From NCBI GenBank assembly GCA_030829955.1, contig JAURNY010000026.1, forward strand, positions 1 through 64,000: a DNA stretch of 64,000 bases. Reading direction: 5' to 3'. Each line of letters opens with the position of its first letter. Positions within the stretch are counted from its first letter, which is position 1. The translations under genes and the position numbers were made by a program. Positions 46,570 through 55,924 of this stretch are shown one piece after another. A model generated the notes under the pieces. The model was not told where the DNA came from, did not search any database, and saw nothing but the letters and a program-made list of their open reading frames with translations. The stretch comes from Gammaproteobacteria bacterium. Its GTDB lineage: Bacteria > Pseudomonadota > Gammaproteobacteria > Eutrophobiales > Eutrophobiaceae.

Positions 46570-46623
46570 AAAAATTTTAGTAAATCACACTGAATGAATA
46601 GTTGAATTGAATTTAAAAGGATA

Positions 46624-46644
46624 GCCGACTTCTAGTCTGTCGGC
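46624..46644 (-). terminator. Possible terminator after mscS
   Basis: GCCGAC and GTCGGC form a six-base GC-rich stem with a nine-base loop. On the minus strand it comes 13 bases after the mscS stop and is followed by TATCCTTTT. The T run is weak. Confidence 0.45.
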
Positions 46645-46656
46645 GATATAAATGAA

Positions 46657-47448
46657 TTAATCGTTGTGATTATAGACATGTAAATCGCGTTGCGGAAATG
46701 GGATAGATATGCCTTCTGCATCAAACGAGTTTTTAACTTTTTCTATATAATCAAATTTAACTGCCCAGAAGTCTGCTGAATTTACCCACGGGCGCACAAT
46801 AAAATTAACGCTACTATCAGCAAGTTCTGAAACAGCAACGAGAGGTGCAGGGTCTTTAAGAATACGATCATCTTCTTCTACAAGTTTCATTAATATGTCT
46901 TTGACTTTCTTGATGTCATCGCCATAACCAATACCAAATACCATATCAACTCTTCGAGTATCTTTGGTCGAGTAATTAACGATGTTACCACCAATAATAC
47001 TGGAGTTAGGTACAATAATAGTTTTGTTATCACCGGTTTTCATTTGTGTTGAAAATATTTGTATGCCTTCAACTACACCAGAAGCTCCACCAGCTTCAAT
47101 GAAATCACCGACTTTGAATGGTCGGAAAGCAATTATCATGACACCTGATGCAAAGTTTGATAAAGAACCTTGCAATGATAATGCGATTGCTAAACCAGCA
47201 GCGCCGAGAACGGCGACAAAAGAAGTGGTTTGAATACCCAGTTTGCTTAAGGCAGCGATTATCACAAATGCAATCAGTGCCACATAGGCAATATTAGTGA
47301 TAAAAGAACTAAGCAATGCATCCACTTCACGCTTATCCATTATTTCTGCAATAAACGCTCGGATTCGTTTTGCCACCCAGATACCGCCAAATAAAATCGC
47401 GGCCGCAAGCGCAATATTAATTAATAATGTAGAAATAGACTCACCCAT
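46657..47448 (-). CDS. mscS: Small-conductance mechanosensitive channel MscS
   Basis: The 263-residue protein has three N-terminal helices. The pore helix is GAAGLAIALSLQGSLSNFASGVMI with its Gly/Ala ridge, and the beta domain reads VGDFIEAGGASGVVEGIQIF, PNSSIIGGNIVNYS. It releases solutes on hypo-osmotic shock. It is of minimal MscS length (E. coli 286). Confidence 0.94.
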   Translation of the reverse strand: MGESISTLLINIALAAAILFGGIWVAKRIRAFIAEIMDKREVDALLSSFITNIAYVALIAFVIIAALSKLGIQTTSFVAVLGAAGLAIALSLQGSLSNFASGVMIIAFRPFKVGDFIEAGGASGVVEGIQIFSTQMKTGDNKTIIVPNSSIIGGNIVNYSTKDTRRVDMVFGIGYGDDIKKVKDILMKLVEEDDRILKDPAPLVAVSELADSSVNFIVRPWVNSADFWAVKFDYIEKVKNSFDAEGISIPFPQRDLHVYNHND

Positions 47449-47550
47449 ACTTCGTTCATTCTTGTTGGTTGAAGATTATTGTTAAATATTCCAACTGTAA
47501 ACAGGGCGGAATGCAAGCACTTGCTGGATAATTTCATTAACATTTCTGTA

Positions 47551-48876
47551 TTATTTTGGTAGATGCAGCAAATCCTGTAGCCGTTCAGTTGTATATATTG
47601 GTCTGGAATGCAGTCCATCTAAAGTCACGGTGACACGTTCATGTTCACTATGTTGCCATTGAATCAACTTATACCAGCCGGGATAACGGTATATGTTTTC
47701 CAGAAACGGTGTTTGCTGTCGTCGGTCGAAATTGGTTTCAAGGGTAAAGGTTACAGGTGTGGTATTCATTTCCTTTTCTAGTAACAGTATGCCGGCATCT
47801 TCCATACGACAGGTTGCGATCTCGAAAATGGATAAGAATCGAAAGGTATGCAATGCTATATCGCGATAACGTTGTTTATGAGTGTATTGAAACATCAGAT
47901 TTGCAAAACGACCTAGAGATATGTTTTCATCAATTTGTCTAGGTGAACTTTTGCCAGACATTAATGAATGACTAATATAGCCGGCGACATTATCTCGAAA
48001 GTGAAGGTTAATATAATCCAGTGTGCGTTCTGCTATATCCATGAAACTTTTTCTAAATGTTACCCGATATAGTTGTAATGCAGCTCTGGCCATAGCTAAA
48101 TTTACGGCAAGTTGGTCATTATTTTCAGAAATGAGTGACGTACGCCAACCACCATTTCTCAGTTGACAGTTTCGTATCATGATTTGCATCGCTGAGGTTG
48201 CCATCGTTAGAGAAGATTCATCACCTGTATATTCAAAACAGGCTGCCAGAGCTTCAATTGCCCAACCGTTTTCGCGACTACTAATCGTTTCATCTATATC
48301 AGGTATGCCAAATTGCCTCCGGGCAGAATCATTTAGAGAAAAATACCAGCGTGGATCCATACCGGCGACATGATCTGATTGACTACAATAAAATGCACCA
48401 TTCTCACTGGTAAGAAAGCCTGCAATATAAGCAAGAATCATTTGTGTCACTGCCAGATAACGGGTTTGTTTAAATTGTGCATAAGCAAGCGAATAAAGTA
48501 TTAACATGGCGGCCTGATTCGCCATAGTTTTTTTGTGGTGTGGCAAGTCCCAACGGTATTGAGTTGAATATTGAAAGACACCTCCCCACTCTTTGTCTAT
48601 TAGCGCCATGGCATTATCCAGTGTCAGTTTTGCCATATTGGCTTCGCTTTGATCATTATCATTTGCCAATGTCAATGAATATTCCACGCTATCCCGATCA
48701 ATATATTTCACTGGCGAATTCAAACCACCTTTTTTATGATCAAAACTATTAATATGCATACTGCGCAAACGCTGGCGACAACTCTCACTAAGTTGCGATT
48801 CTGTCTCATTAAGGTTTAGTAATATGGATGAAAATTTTACGGGTTCTTTATTCATGGTCTTAAGCAGACTGTACAT
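47551..48876 (-). CDS. Six-hairpin (alpha/alpha) protein related to the YyaL/DUF255 C-terminal region
   Basis: The protein is 441 residues from the ATG at 48876, chosen because AAGGAA precedes it; an upstream ATG at 48891 lacks a ribosome site. Repeated helical segments and phrases such as KEWGGVFQY, YLAVTQMILAYIAGFL, GAFYCSQ and NGWAIEALAACFE resemble the (alpha/alpha)6-barrel part of thioredoxin-domain YyaL proteins. The DUF255 thioredoxin domain itself is absent. There is no signal peptide. It is 76 bases downstream of pdsO on the same strand and may be cotranscribed. Confidence 0.65.
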   Translation of the reverse strand: MYSLLKTMNKEPVKFSSILLNLNETESQLSESCRQRLRSMHINSFDHKKGGLNSPVKYIDRDSVEYSLTLANDNDQSEANMAKLTLDNAMALIDKEWGGVFQYSTQYRWDLPHHKKTMANQAAMLILYSLAYAQFKQTRYLAVTQMILAYIAGFLTSENGAFYCSQSDHVAGMDPRWYFSLNDSARRQFGIPDIDETISSRENGWAIEALAACFEYTGDESSLTMATSAMQIMIRNCQLRNGGWRTSLISENNDQLAVNLAMARAALQLYRVTFRKSFMDIAERTLDYINLHFRDNVAGYISHSLMSGKSSPRQIDENISLGRFANLMFQYTHKQRYRDIALHTFRFLSIFEIATCRMEDAGILLLEKEMNTTPVTFTLETNFDRRQQTPFLENIYRYPGWYKLIQWQHSEHERVTVTLDGLHSRPIYTTERLQDLLHLPK

Positions 48877-48952
48877 CTTAGTTTCCTTCATATTGTAATA
48901 ACTAGTTGAGGTTTATGTGTCAGTATTAAAATTATGAGTTTAGGTGTACGCA

Positions 48953-49669
48953 TCATACTTCTTTATCTAATGTGAGGTTGATGGTGACACGGCGGTCATA
49001 GATATATTCTTCAATATCACGCTGACTTGCTTTGGCGTGTTGTTCTCCAAAGGCTTGTGTTTGAATGCGTTTGTTAGTGATGCCTGATTTAACAAACACT
49101 TTTTTAACACTATTAATCCGGTTTTGGCTTAATGCCTCATTTGAAGCTGCATCACCTCTGGCATCGGCAAAGCCTTCGATACGTATCTTAATCTGTGGAT
49201 ATGGCTTGATTAAATCAGCCAGTTGTGAAATACGAGGCATAACATCCTGATTGATTGAAGCATCATTGGTCTTGAAGTAAATGACATAGGAAATGCCCTG
49301 ACTGAGTTTTTGTAATTCCCTGATCTCACGATCTAACATGACTCGTTTGAATTCATTTTCAAAGCTGGCACGTGTTTTTGCGAGTTCGTTTTGTTGAAAG
49401 GCAAGTTCTATGGTTTTGATGTTTAATTCGTTTTCCAATGTTTCGATTTCCTGATCATGTTTGTCTTCATGACCACCAAACAGACCACCACTTGCAGCAC
49501 CGATGACAAAACCTGGAGGTCCTGCGATAAGTCCGCCAATGATTGCACCTAAACCAAATCCGACACTAGCTTTGGTTTGATCTTGTTCTTGTATCGCTTC
49601 ATTGGCACTGACGAGAGGCTGTGATAACAGTAAACTGATTAATAAACCACTTTTGATAATGTATTTCAT
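48953..49669 (-). CDS. pdsO: PdsO, OmpA-family protein of proteobacterial sortase systems
   Basis: The 238-residue protein has a signal peptide (about residues 1-22) and a glycine-zipper membrane-like segment (GFGLGAIIGGLIAGPPGFVIGAASGG). A coiled-coil (about 70-125) precedes a C-terminal OmpA peptidoglycan-binding domain (IEGFADARGDAASNEALSQNRINSV). Start 49669 is set by GGAGAAAC upstream. Length and layout match the PdsO family (TIGR03789), which lies with a dedicated sortase in marine proteobacteria. It is divergent from pdsR-pdsS. No sortase gene is adjacent. Confidence 0.8.
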   Translation of the reverse strand: MKYIIKSGLLISLLLSQPLVSANEAIQEQDQTKASVGFGLGAIIGGLIAGPPGFVIGAASGGLFGGHEDKHDQEIETLENELNIKTIELAFQQNELAKTRASFENEFKRVMLDREIRELQKLSQGISYVIYFKTNDASINQDVMPRISQLADLIKPYPQIKIRIEGFADARGDAASNEALSQNRINSVKKVFVKSGITNKRIQTQAFGEQHAKASQRDIEEYIYDRRVTINLTLDKEV

Positions 49670-49842
49670 GATGTTTCTCCATTGTTTAACGACGCCGATA
49701 GTTAAACATAAAGAAATGACATGGAACTGCCCGGAATCAGGCAAACTAGCGATAAATTATGGCAATATTATGGCAATTAATTATTTGCCTCTTCACAAGA
49801 GATATGTGCCGCTTTAGAGTGCAAAAAAAAGAGGAAAACAAG

Positions 49843-50532
49843 ATGGCAAAGCAAGTTGTATTGGTCGAGGATGAGCCAATACTTTGTGAAAATTATGCCA
49901 GCGCGATGCGGGCAAATGGTTATGAAGTCATTACAGCAGATAATAAACAGTCTGCTTTGGAACTATTTCAGCGTCGTTTACCTGATATGGCTGTTCTGGA
50001 TATCGGTTTACAGGATGACATGGAAGCTGGTTTTGATCTTTGTCGTGAATTACGTGCCTTATCCAGTTCCTTGCCGATTATCTTTCTCACTGCCAGAGAT
50101 TCTGATTTCGATACGATTTCCGGTTTACGTTTGGGTGCGGATGATTATCTGAGTAAAGATATCAGTATGCCACATTTGCTGGCACGCATGTCTGCGTTGT
50201 TTCGCCGTATTCAGGCTCTGGATAATAAAACTGATGCAGGTGATATCGTGAAGGCAGGTGATCTCCTTATTGATACGATACGTTTTCAGGTCAAGTGGCG
50301 GCAACAACTGGTAGATTTGAGTTTGACTGAATTCTGGATGTTGCATTGTCTGGTAAAACGTGTGGGGCATGTGAAGAACAGGGAACAATTAATGCAGGAT
50401 GCAAATATCTTTGTCGATGATAGTACGATAACCTCACATATAAAACGTATAAGAAAAAAATTTAAACAACTCGATAATGCGTTTGATCATATAGAAACCA
50501 TTTATGGTGTCGGTTATCGCTGGAAGTCTTGA
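49843..50532 (+). CDS. pdsR: PdsR, sortase-system response regulator
   Basis: The 229-residue protein is an OmpR-type regulator. The receiver domain is phosphorylated at Asp53 (VLDIGL) and carries the phrase TARDSDFDTISGLRLGADDYL, as in PdsR (TIGR03787). A winged-helix output domain follows (STITSHIKRIRKKF, IETIYGVGYRWKS). ATG 49843 follows a GAGG site; the upstream extension in the same frame is not used. pdsS follows after 18 bases. Confidence 0.83.
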   Translation: MAKQVVLVEDEPILCENYASAMRANGYEVITADNKQSALELFQRRLPDMAVLDIGLQDDMEAGFDLCRELRALSSSLPIIFLTARDSDFDTISGLRLGADDYLSKDISMPHLLARMSALFRRIQALDNKTDAGDIVKAGDLLIDTIRFQVKWRQQLVDLSLTEFWMLHCLVKRVGHVKNREQLMQDANIFVDDSTITSHIKRIRKKFKQLDNAFDHIETIYGVGYRWKS

Positions 50533-50550
50533 AAAGACTAATGTCGGACG

Positions 50551-52623
50551 ATGAATACTAAACAGATTCGTTTTTCACTTAAAACTAAATTGATGCTTGT
50601 ATCGCTTGTGGTACTGGTTATTCCGCTTATGGGTTTTGATTATTTACGACAAATGGAAAGCTATTTGCGTGATAGTCTGGAAAAAACGATGGTTGATACG
50701 GCATTTGCCATTGCCGGAGGTTTAAATAATCAACGTGATGTCTTTAGTATTTATTCAGTGCAGCAGGATAATGGTCTTTATCTGCATGAATTGAATCATA
50801 CCGTACAAATGGACGGTTATACCGATGACTGGATATCTTATCTGGATTGGGCAGAACCATACCAAACAGATAAACAGGGCAACAGTTTTCGTTTGATTGC
50901 CAGCCAGGATAACCGCTATGTTTATGTCTTTATACAGGTAGATGATAAAAACCTGATTTATACCAATCCTGAATCACCAGATGATATTAAAGGTGACCAT
51001 CTGGTCATGACCTTTACCGATCAAACCGGATTATTAACCCAATATTATTTTGTGCCGACGGGTTCCGGACAGATACGACCTTTCCGTTATGAACTTCGTT
51101 TTGATGAATATGGTGTGGAAGAACATGTTCAACGCAGTATTACCAATATTATTGCTGTCTGGCAGCCAGAATATGAAGGCTATAATATCGAAATTAAAAT
51201 ACCGGCATACGTTATCGGTGATCATATGGGATTTATTCTGCGCGATTTTGACGGGAAAGAGTATTCCGATATATCTACCGCAGGCGATAAAACATTTTTC
51301 TTTCCCAATCGTTTATTACGTTCTTCCGAAAAGATACAAAATATTATTTTGACTCAAGGCCATAGCGAAGGTCGTCGTATCTGGGTGCTGGATCAATTTG
51401 GGCAGGTTCTGGCTAGTGAAGGAAGTTTAAAGAGGAAGTTTCCTGAGAATGTATTTAATATATTATACACATTTTTATTACCACCGGCTTATGATCAGTT
51501 TAAAGATGATCTTGCCGGTGCATCACGTTTAAAGGGAAGTGAAGTCAATAGTGCATTATCAGGACAAGCCGAAACGCGCTGGCGCTCATCACCTGATGGT
51601 CGTGCTGTAATAGTTTCTGCTGCAACACCAATATGGCTCGATAATAAAGTTATTGGTGCTGTTGTAGTGGAAGAAACAACCAATAATATTCAGATTATGC
51701 AACGGAAGGTTCTAGCTAATCTATTTAATAAAACATTATTAATCTATTTTATTGTTGTATTAGTATTAATTTTCTTTGCCGGACGTTTATCAACGCGCCT
51801 GATCAGATTAAACAAAAGTGTTTCAAATGCAATAGATGAATATGGTCGGGTGAAAGGAGATATAATAATAAATGAAAGTCTTGATGAGATAGGACAATTA
51901 TCACGCAGCTTTAGTGATATGTTAACTAGATTGGAGCATTATCATCATTATATGGAAGGGATGACCCGCAACCTTTCTCATGAATTGAAAATACCGATGG
52001 CAATAGTGCAAACATCTTTGGAGCGTATGCAACGGGAAGAAGATGACGTATCAAGGGCAGATGCAATGCGTGCGGTGATGGATGGTTTGCAACGTTTACA
52101 ATCCTTGCTAATCCGACTTGGTGAAGCGGCAAGCTTGCAACAGGCAATAGAAGATGCCAATAAAGAAACGACAGACCTGAATATTTTTTTGCAAGAATGC
52201 GTACAAGGGTATAGATTTGCATATTCAGAAAATAGGTTTGAATTACACCTGCCTGATAACATGACTGAATATGCAATCAATCGTGATCTGTTTTACCAAA
52301 TGCTGGATAAACTTATCAGTAATGCTGTCGATTTTTCAGAAAAAGAACAGCCTATAATTATTAAAATGAGCACTACAGAAGAATCAGCTCAAATCATAGT
52401 TGAAAATAAAGGTTGCTTATTGCCTGTTGAATTATCAGGCGACTTGTTTAATTCCATGATATCGGACCGCCGGCAGGGCAAGAAAAAAGGACTGCATCTG
52501 GGGCTTGGTTTGTATCTGGCACGTTTAATAGCTGAGTTTCATGACTCGAAATTATCCGCGAGTAATCTTGCTGATGATTCAGGCGTTGTCATGACTGTCT
52601 CCTTGTCGGGGAAAGCCAGATAA
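50551..52623 (+). CDS. pdsS: PdsS, sortase-system sensor histidine kinase
   Basis: The 690-residue protein has a TM helix near residues 12-32 and a large periplasmic region. That region has a CBM9-like start (VQMDGYTDDWISYL) and a dCache-like end. A second TM (about 390-412) and a HAMP domain follow, then the kinase core with H477 in NLSHELKIPM, and an ATPase with GLHLGLGLYLARLI. Architecture and length fit the sortase-dedicated kinase family (TIGR03785). The N box is NAVDFSE. Its stop is followed by a start-less coding-like tail in another frame. Confidence 0.83.
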   Translation: MNTKQIRFSLKTKLMLVSLVVLVIPLMGFDYLRQMESYLRDSLEKTMVDTAFAIAGGLNNQRDVFSIYSVQQDNGLYLHELNHTVQMDGYTDDWISYLDWAEPYQTDKQGNSFRLIASQDNRYVYVFIQVDDKNLIYTNPESPDDIKGDHLVMTFTDQTGLLTQYYFVPTGSGQIRPFRYELRFDEYGVEEHVQRSITNIIAVWQPEYEGYNIEIKIPAYVIGDHMGFILRDFDGKEYSDISTAGDKTFFFPNRLLRSSEKIQNIILTQGHSEGRRIWVLDQFGQVLASEGSLKRKFPENVFNILYTFLLPPAYDQFKDDLAGASRLKGSEVNSALSGQAETRWRSSPDGRAVIVSAATPIWLDNKVIGAVVVEETTNNIQIMQRKVLANLFNKTLLIYFIVVLVLIFFAGRLSTRLIRLNKSVSNAIDEYGRVKGDIIINESLDEIGQLSRSFSDMLTRLEHYHHYMEGMTRNLSHELKIPMAIVQTSLERMQREEDDVSRADAMRAVMDGLQRLQSLLIRLGEAASLQQAIEDANKETTDLNIFLQECVQGYRFAYSENRFELHLPDNMTEYAINRDLFYQMLDKLISNAVDFSEKEQPIIIKMSTTEESAQIIVENKGCLLPVELSGDLFNSMISDRRQGKKKGLHLGLGLYLARLIAEFHDSKLSASNLADDSGVVMTVSLSGKAR

Positions 52624-52792
52624 TAGAGCAGACGAAAATGCAGCCGCTGCAAAAAAACAGGCATTGCAAAAAAATGCCAGTTTATTTGATGATGTATCCT
52701 GACAATTAGCTGAGAAAGACTAGATTTTTATCACTTTTGTCTTTTTATAAAGACAACATTATTACAATTCATAATATATTAGGAGAGAAAAT

Positions 52793-53341
52793 ATGAGCGA
52801 ACGTATTGTTATGCGTGTTGGCGAAGCTTTGGTTGCTGGTGGGCCACCGGGCACTGCTGCAGAGCCTGAAGTTATTATCGGTGAACTAGATGGACCAGTA
52901 GGAAATGCCTTTGCAAACTTATTGGGTGATCAGGTAAAAGGTCACTCAAGAGTTTTAGCTATCATGAATACCGATATTATGGTTAAACCTGCCACGATTT
53001 GTGTTAGCAAGGTAACTGTTAAAAATGAACGATATACCAATATTCTTATGGGAACTGTTCAGGGGGCGATAGCCAATGGTGTGTTAGATGCGGTTAGAAA
53101 CGGTGATATTCCAAAAGAAAAAGCCAATGATTTAGGGATTATTGTTTCAGTCTGGTTAAACCCAATGGTGGCGACTGCTGATGATCTAGATCACAAAATT
53201 CTGTTTGATATACATCGTAAGGCAACAACTACTGCCATTCATAAAGCGATGAATAATGAACCTGATATCGATTGGTTACTGGAAAACCAGGAAGAGATTG
53301 TACATAAGTATTATCAAATGGGACTGGATGGTAAGATATAA
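52793..53341 (+). CDS. Formaldehyde-activating enzyme (Fae) homologue with altered active site
   Basis: The 182-residue protein matches Fae in GEALV near residue 11, DGPVGNAFANLL, KPATICVSKVTVKN and the C-terminal helix. Fae condenses formaldehyde with tetrahydromethanopterin. In true Fae the catalytic His lies in VAHIDLIIG; here the aligned text is AAEPEVIIG, so His is replaced by Glu24 or nearby. This points to an Fae-like paralogue (Fae2/Fae3 class) whose function is unsettled. A strong AGGAG precedes the ATG. No H4MPT pathway gene is in the window. Confidence 0.85.
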   Translation: MSERIVMRVGEALVAGGPPGTAAEPEVIIGELDGPVGNAFANLLGDQVKGHSRVLAIMNTDIMVKPATICVSKVTVKNERYTNILMGTVQGAIANGVLDAVRNGDIPKEKANDLGIIVSVWLNPMVATADDLDHKILFDIHRKATTTAIHKAMNNEPDIDWLLENQEEIVHKYYQMGLDGKI

Positions 53342-53369
53342 TAAGACTTAACCATTAGATCAGGACAAT

Positions 53370-53537
53370 ATGCCCGGATTAAAACTATTTTTACTACAAG
53401 TATTTAGTACCCTGTTTTATCCAGGTATTTCTTCTTTGCATGATGCAGGTGAAATAATAAAGCAGCTAAATCAATCATTCTCTGGCGCAAATGTTCATTA
53501 TTGGTTAATGCCTGTATTAAATTCAGGGCATATTTAA
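53370..53537 (+). CDS. Small unknown protein after fae homologue
   Basis: A 55-residue frame with ATG at 53370 and AGGA at 53362-53365 encodes MPGLKLFLLQVFSTLF, a weak hydrophobic start, followed by a mixed tail. It fits between the fae homologue (28 bases before) and the membrane protein gene (15 bases after). It resembles nothing known. It may be a real small gene or a remnant. Confidence 0.35.
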   Translation: MPGLKLFLLQVFSTLFYPGISSLHDAGEIIKQLNQSFSGANVHYWLMPVLNSGHI

Positions 53538-53552
53538 TAATCAGATTAATCA

Positions 53553-54254
53553 ATGCAAGATAGTTATCATTTATGGGGTGTAATCAGTTCTTTATTGTTT
53601 ATGGTTACTGCATATGGCTTGTTTCATCAGTTAACAATTATTTACTCACGCAAACGTCTTGCATCCAATAATCAGTTGGAAAATGAAACTCCCTGTTCGG
53701 TTATTTCGACAAATCGAACATTTGGAAGCTATTTTGCTTTTTTTGGTAATTTCTATCTTGGTATTTGTCTGCCACATTTTGATTGGTATTTATTTATCAC
53801 CAGATTCATAGCGCTTATAATATTGCTTCTAACCCTTTGGGAAATCTTCCATGAACGTAGAGATAAATGGGCTGGTTTGCTGTTTTATGGCAGCATTTTT
53901 CTTATGCTATTTGGCATGTCATCTGTCTTTTTTCCAGCATCATATCTTTCGCAATTACTTCCTGTAGCCAAAATCTTAATAGTATTTGCTGTTATATTTT
54001 TGCTTCAAGGATATATTCACCAAATGAGGTTACTTAGAAAGTTTAAAAAAATAGGTGGTATATCAAAAAAAATGTATCAGGCATTTCTCCTGAAAGAGAT
54101 TAGTACTTTAATATTTGCTTTTACTATGGATTTGTCCAATTCTTGGCCGCTTATTTTACAGCATGCCTTGTTATTGATAGCTGAAATTGTAATTTTGATA
54201 GAAATTTATCGTATTGAATCTCTTTCAAACAAAAAGATTAGTGATGCCAGTTAG
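53553..54254 (+). CDS. Six-helix membrane protein of unknown family
   Basis: The 233-residue protein has six predicted helices (about residues 8-30, 58-72, 78-97, 107-122, 128-152 and 195-220) with basic loops (RERRDKW, RLLRKFKK). I do not recognise the family. Its layout of two sets of three helices is reminiscent of small transporters, but no signature is seen. It lies in the fae-homologue operon and overlaps the convergent RNase AM gene by 17 bases. Confidence 0.65.
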   Translation: MQDSYHLWGVISSLLFMVTAYGLFHQLTIIYSRKRLASNNQLENETPCSVISTNRTFGSYFAFFGNFYLGICLPHFDWYLFITRFIALIILLLTLWEIFHERRDKWAGLLFYGSIFLMLFGMSSVFFPASYLSQLLPVAKILIVFAVIFLLQGYIHQMRLLRKFKKIGGISKKMYQAFLLKEISTLIFAFTMDLSNSWPLILQHALLLIAEIVILIEIYRIESLSNKKISDAS

Positions 54255-55080
54255 CCCAAACCGGAGTTAGTATTTCAGGAATAGGCGCAAGTTTGCCTAG
54301 CTTTGTCCATGGCATATCAGGATTGTGAAAGTCAGAACCTGTTGAGGCAAACAGTTCGAATTGTTTACATAATGTAGTAGCTCGATTCAGTTCATCATTA
54401 TTTGAGTTTCCGCTAGCTACTTCTATGCCTTCACCGGATTTTTCTTTAAATTCTTTTACCAATGCCTTTAATTTTGTATTTGTCATTTTATACCGTAAAG
54501 GATGTGCTATAACTGCAATACCATTTGCTTGTTGGATACAATTAATCGTTTGTTTTATATCAGGCCAATCAACAGCAACATAACCGGGTTTATTTCTGGT
54601 TAGATATTTCTTGAAAACATCTTGAATGGTTTTTGCATGACCCGTTTTGACTATATGCATGGCAAAGTGTTGACGTGTTATGGTGCCATCACCTGAAAGT
54701 TGTTTGGCATAATAATAAGCATCATTAATTCCAACTTTCTCTAATTGCCTGCTGATACGCTTTGCTCGATCTTCACGTAATTCTGATAAGTCTTGAATAT
54801 GTTTAAGTAGGGAGTCATTTTCAGGATCGATATTCAAACCAACTATGTGAATGGTGTAACTAAGCCAGCGACAAGAAAGCTCAATACCACTAATCAGCTT
54901 TATTCCGTGTTGCTGACTTTGTTTTTCAGCTTCCTGTATGCCTGAAACAGAGTCATGGTCAGTTAGTGCAAGATGTGTAATGCCCGCCTGATATGCGTGA
55001 CTGACGAGTTCAGATGGACTTAATTTACCGTCTGAAGCATTAGAGTGGGTATGTAAATCGTATATTGCTTGCTTAGTCAC
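54238..55080 (-). CDS. rnm: 5'-3' exoribonuclease AM (PHP-domain phosphoesterase)
   Basis: The 280-residue PHP protein has metal-site motifs DLHTHSNASDG at the N-terminus, LTDHDSVSGI, IELSC, and later AHPLRY and TGSDFHNPD. It matches YciV/RNase AM, which processes the 5' ends of rRNAs and degrades small oligonucleotides. It overlaps the yajQ stop by eight bases. Confidence 0.9.
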   Translation of the reverse strand: MTKQAIYDLHTHSNASDGKLSPSELVSHAYQAGITHLALTDHDSVSGIQEAEKQSQQHGIKLISGIELSCRWLSYTIHIVGLNIDPENDSLLKHIQDLSELREDRAKRISRQLEKVGINDAYYYAKQLSGDGTITRQHFAMHIVKTGHAKTIQDVFKKYLTRNKPGYVAVDWPDIKQTINCIQQANGIAVIAHPLRYKMTNTKLKALVKEFKEKSGEGIEVASGNSNNDELNRATTLCKQFELFASTGSDFHNPDMPWTKLGKLAPIPEILTPVWANWHH

Positions 55081-55555
55081 GAAAATTCACGAACTGTAAA
55101 GGCAGGGCATATTTTGCTTCTTTAATCTTTGCAATGGCTTCCTGTAAATCATCACGTTTTTTACCCATAATCCTGATCTGATCACCCTGAATATTCGCCT
55201 GTACTTTCATTTTTGTTTCTTTTACCAGTTTAACAATCTTCTTTGCTAGTTCGGTATCTATTCCTTTTTTTATAGCTATCGTTTGTTTTGCACGATTGTT
55301 GGTTTCTTCTATATCTCCATATTCCAGTATACGCACATCAATACCGCGCTTGGAAACCTTGTTTTCTAGGATGTCATGAATCTGTTTAATCTGAAACTCG
55401 GATGCGGATTGCAAAGTAAGTGAATCATCATTTAATTCAATTTTTGAGTCTGAGCCTTTAAAATCAAATCGATTACCAATCTCACGATTCGCCTGATCTA
55501 TTGCATTATTTAATTCATGTTGTTCGATTTCAGATACCACATCAAATGATGGCAT
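55073..55555 (-). CDS. yajQ: YajQ-family nucleotide-binding protein
   Basis: The 160-residue protein matches YajQ with MPSFDVVSEIEQHELNNA at the start and IGNRFDFKG. YajQ relatives bind cyclic-di-GMP or GTP/tRNA. It is coupled to RNase AM on the same strand. Confidence 0.94.
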   Translation of the reverse strand: MPSFDVVSEIEQHELNNAIDQANREIGNRFDFKGSDSKIELNDDSLTLQSASEFQIKQIHDILENKVSKRGIDVRILEYGDIEETNNRAKQTIAIKKGIDTELAKKIVKLVKETKMKVQANIQGDQIRIMGKKRDDLQEAIAKIKEAKYALPLQFVNFRD

Positions 55556-55571
55556 AGTTTTACTCCATTAA

Positions 55572-55924
55572 TTAATGTCTTGTATTTTCAGTTGTTGATT
55601 GAACTTCAATGATATTACCATGAGGATGATCAAGGAAGATCGAAAGCAGATAATGGCCAATTAAATTAGCTGTACCATTATAACGTTGAAACCATCGAGA
55701 CTAAACTCAAAGCGATATTGGCGTAAACAGATGAAACTACCCTTTGAATTTCGACAGGGACGAAGACTAACAAGTGCTACAGTTTCATCGAGTAATTGAT
55801 AATTATAATTTTGACAATATGCACGAGATTTTGCGATAGCCAGTTCTCTTGCCCGTGAAGAATCCTATCAGAACCAGATAATAAAACCTAGAATGATTAA
55901 AATAATAAAGAATTCATTATTCAT
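55572..55924 (-). pseudogene. DUF3301 pseudogene
   Basis: On the minus strand an ATG (55924) overlapping the end of apbE starts MNNEFFIILIILGFIIWF, then hits two consecutive stops (TGA TAG). The same frame continues as SRARELAIAKSRAYC and LLDETVALVSLR, the hallmark of DUF3301. After YRFEFSLDG a frameshift is needed to reach GHYLLSIFLDHP and the natural end at 55572. Both features show a recently broken gene. Confidence 0.85.
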
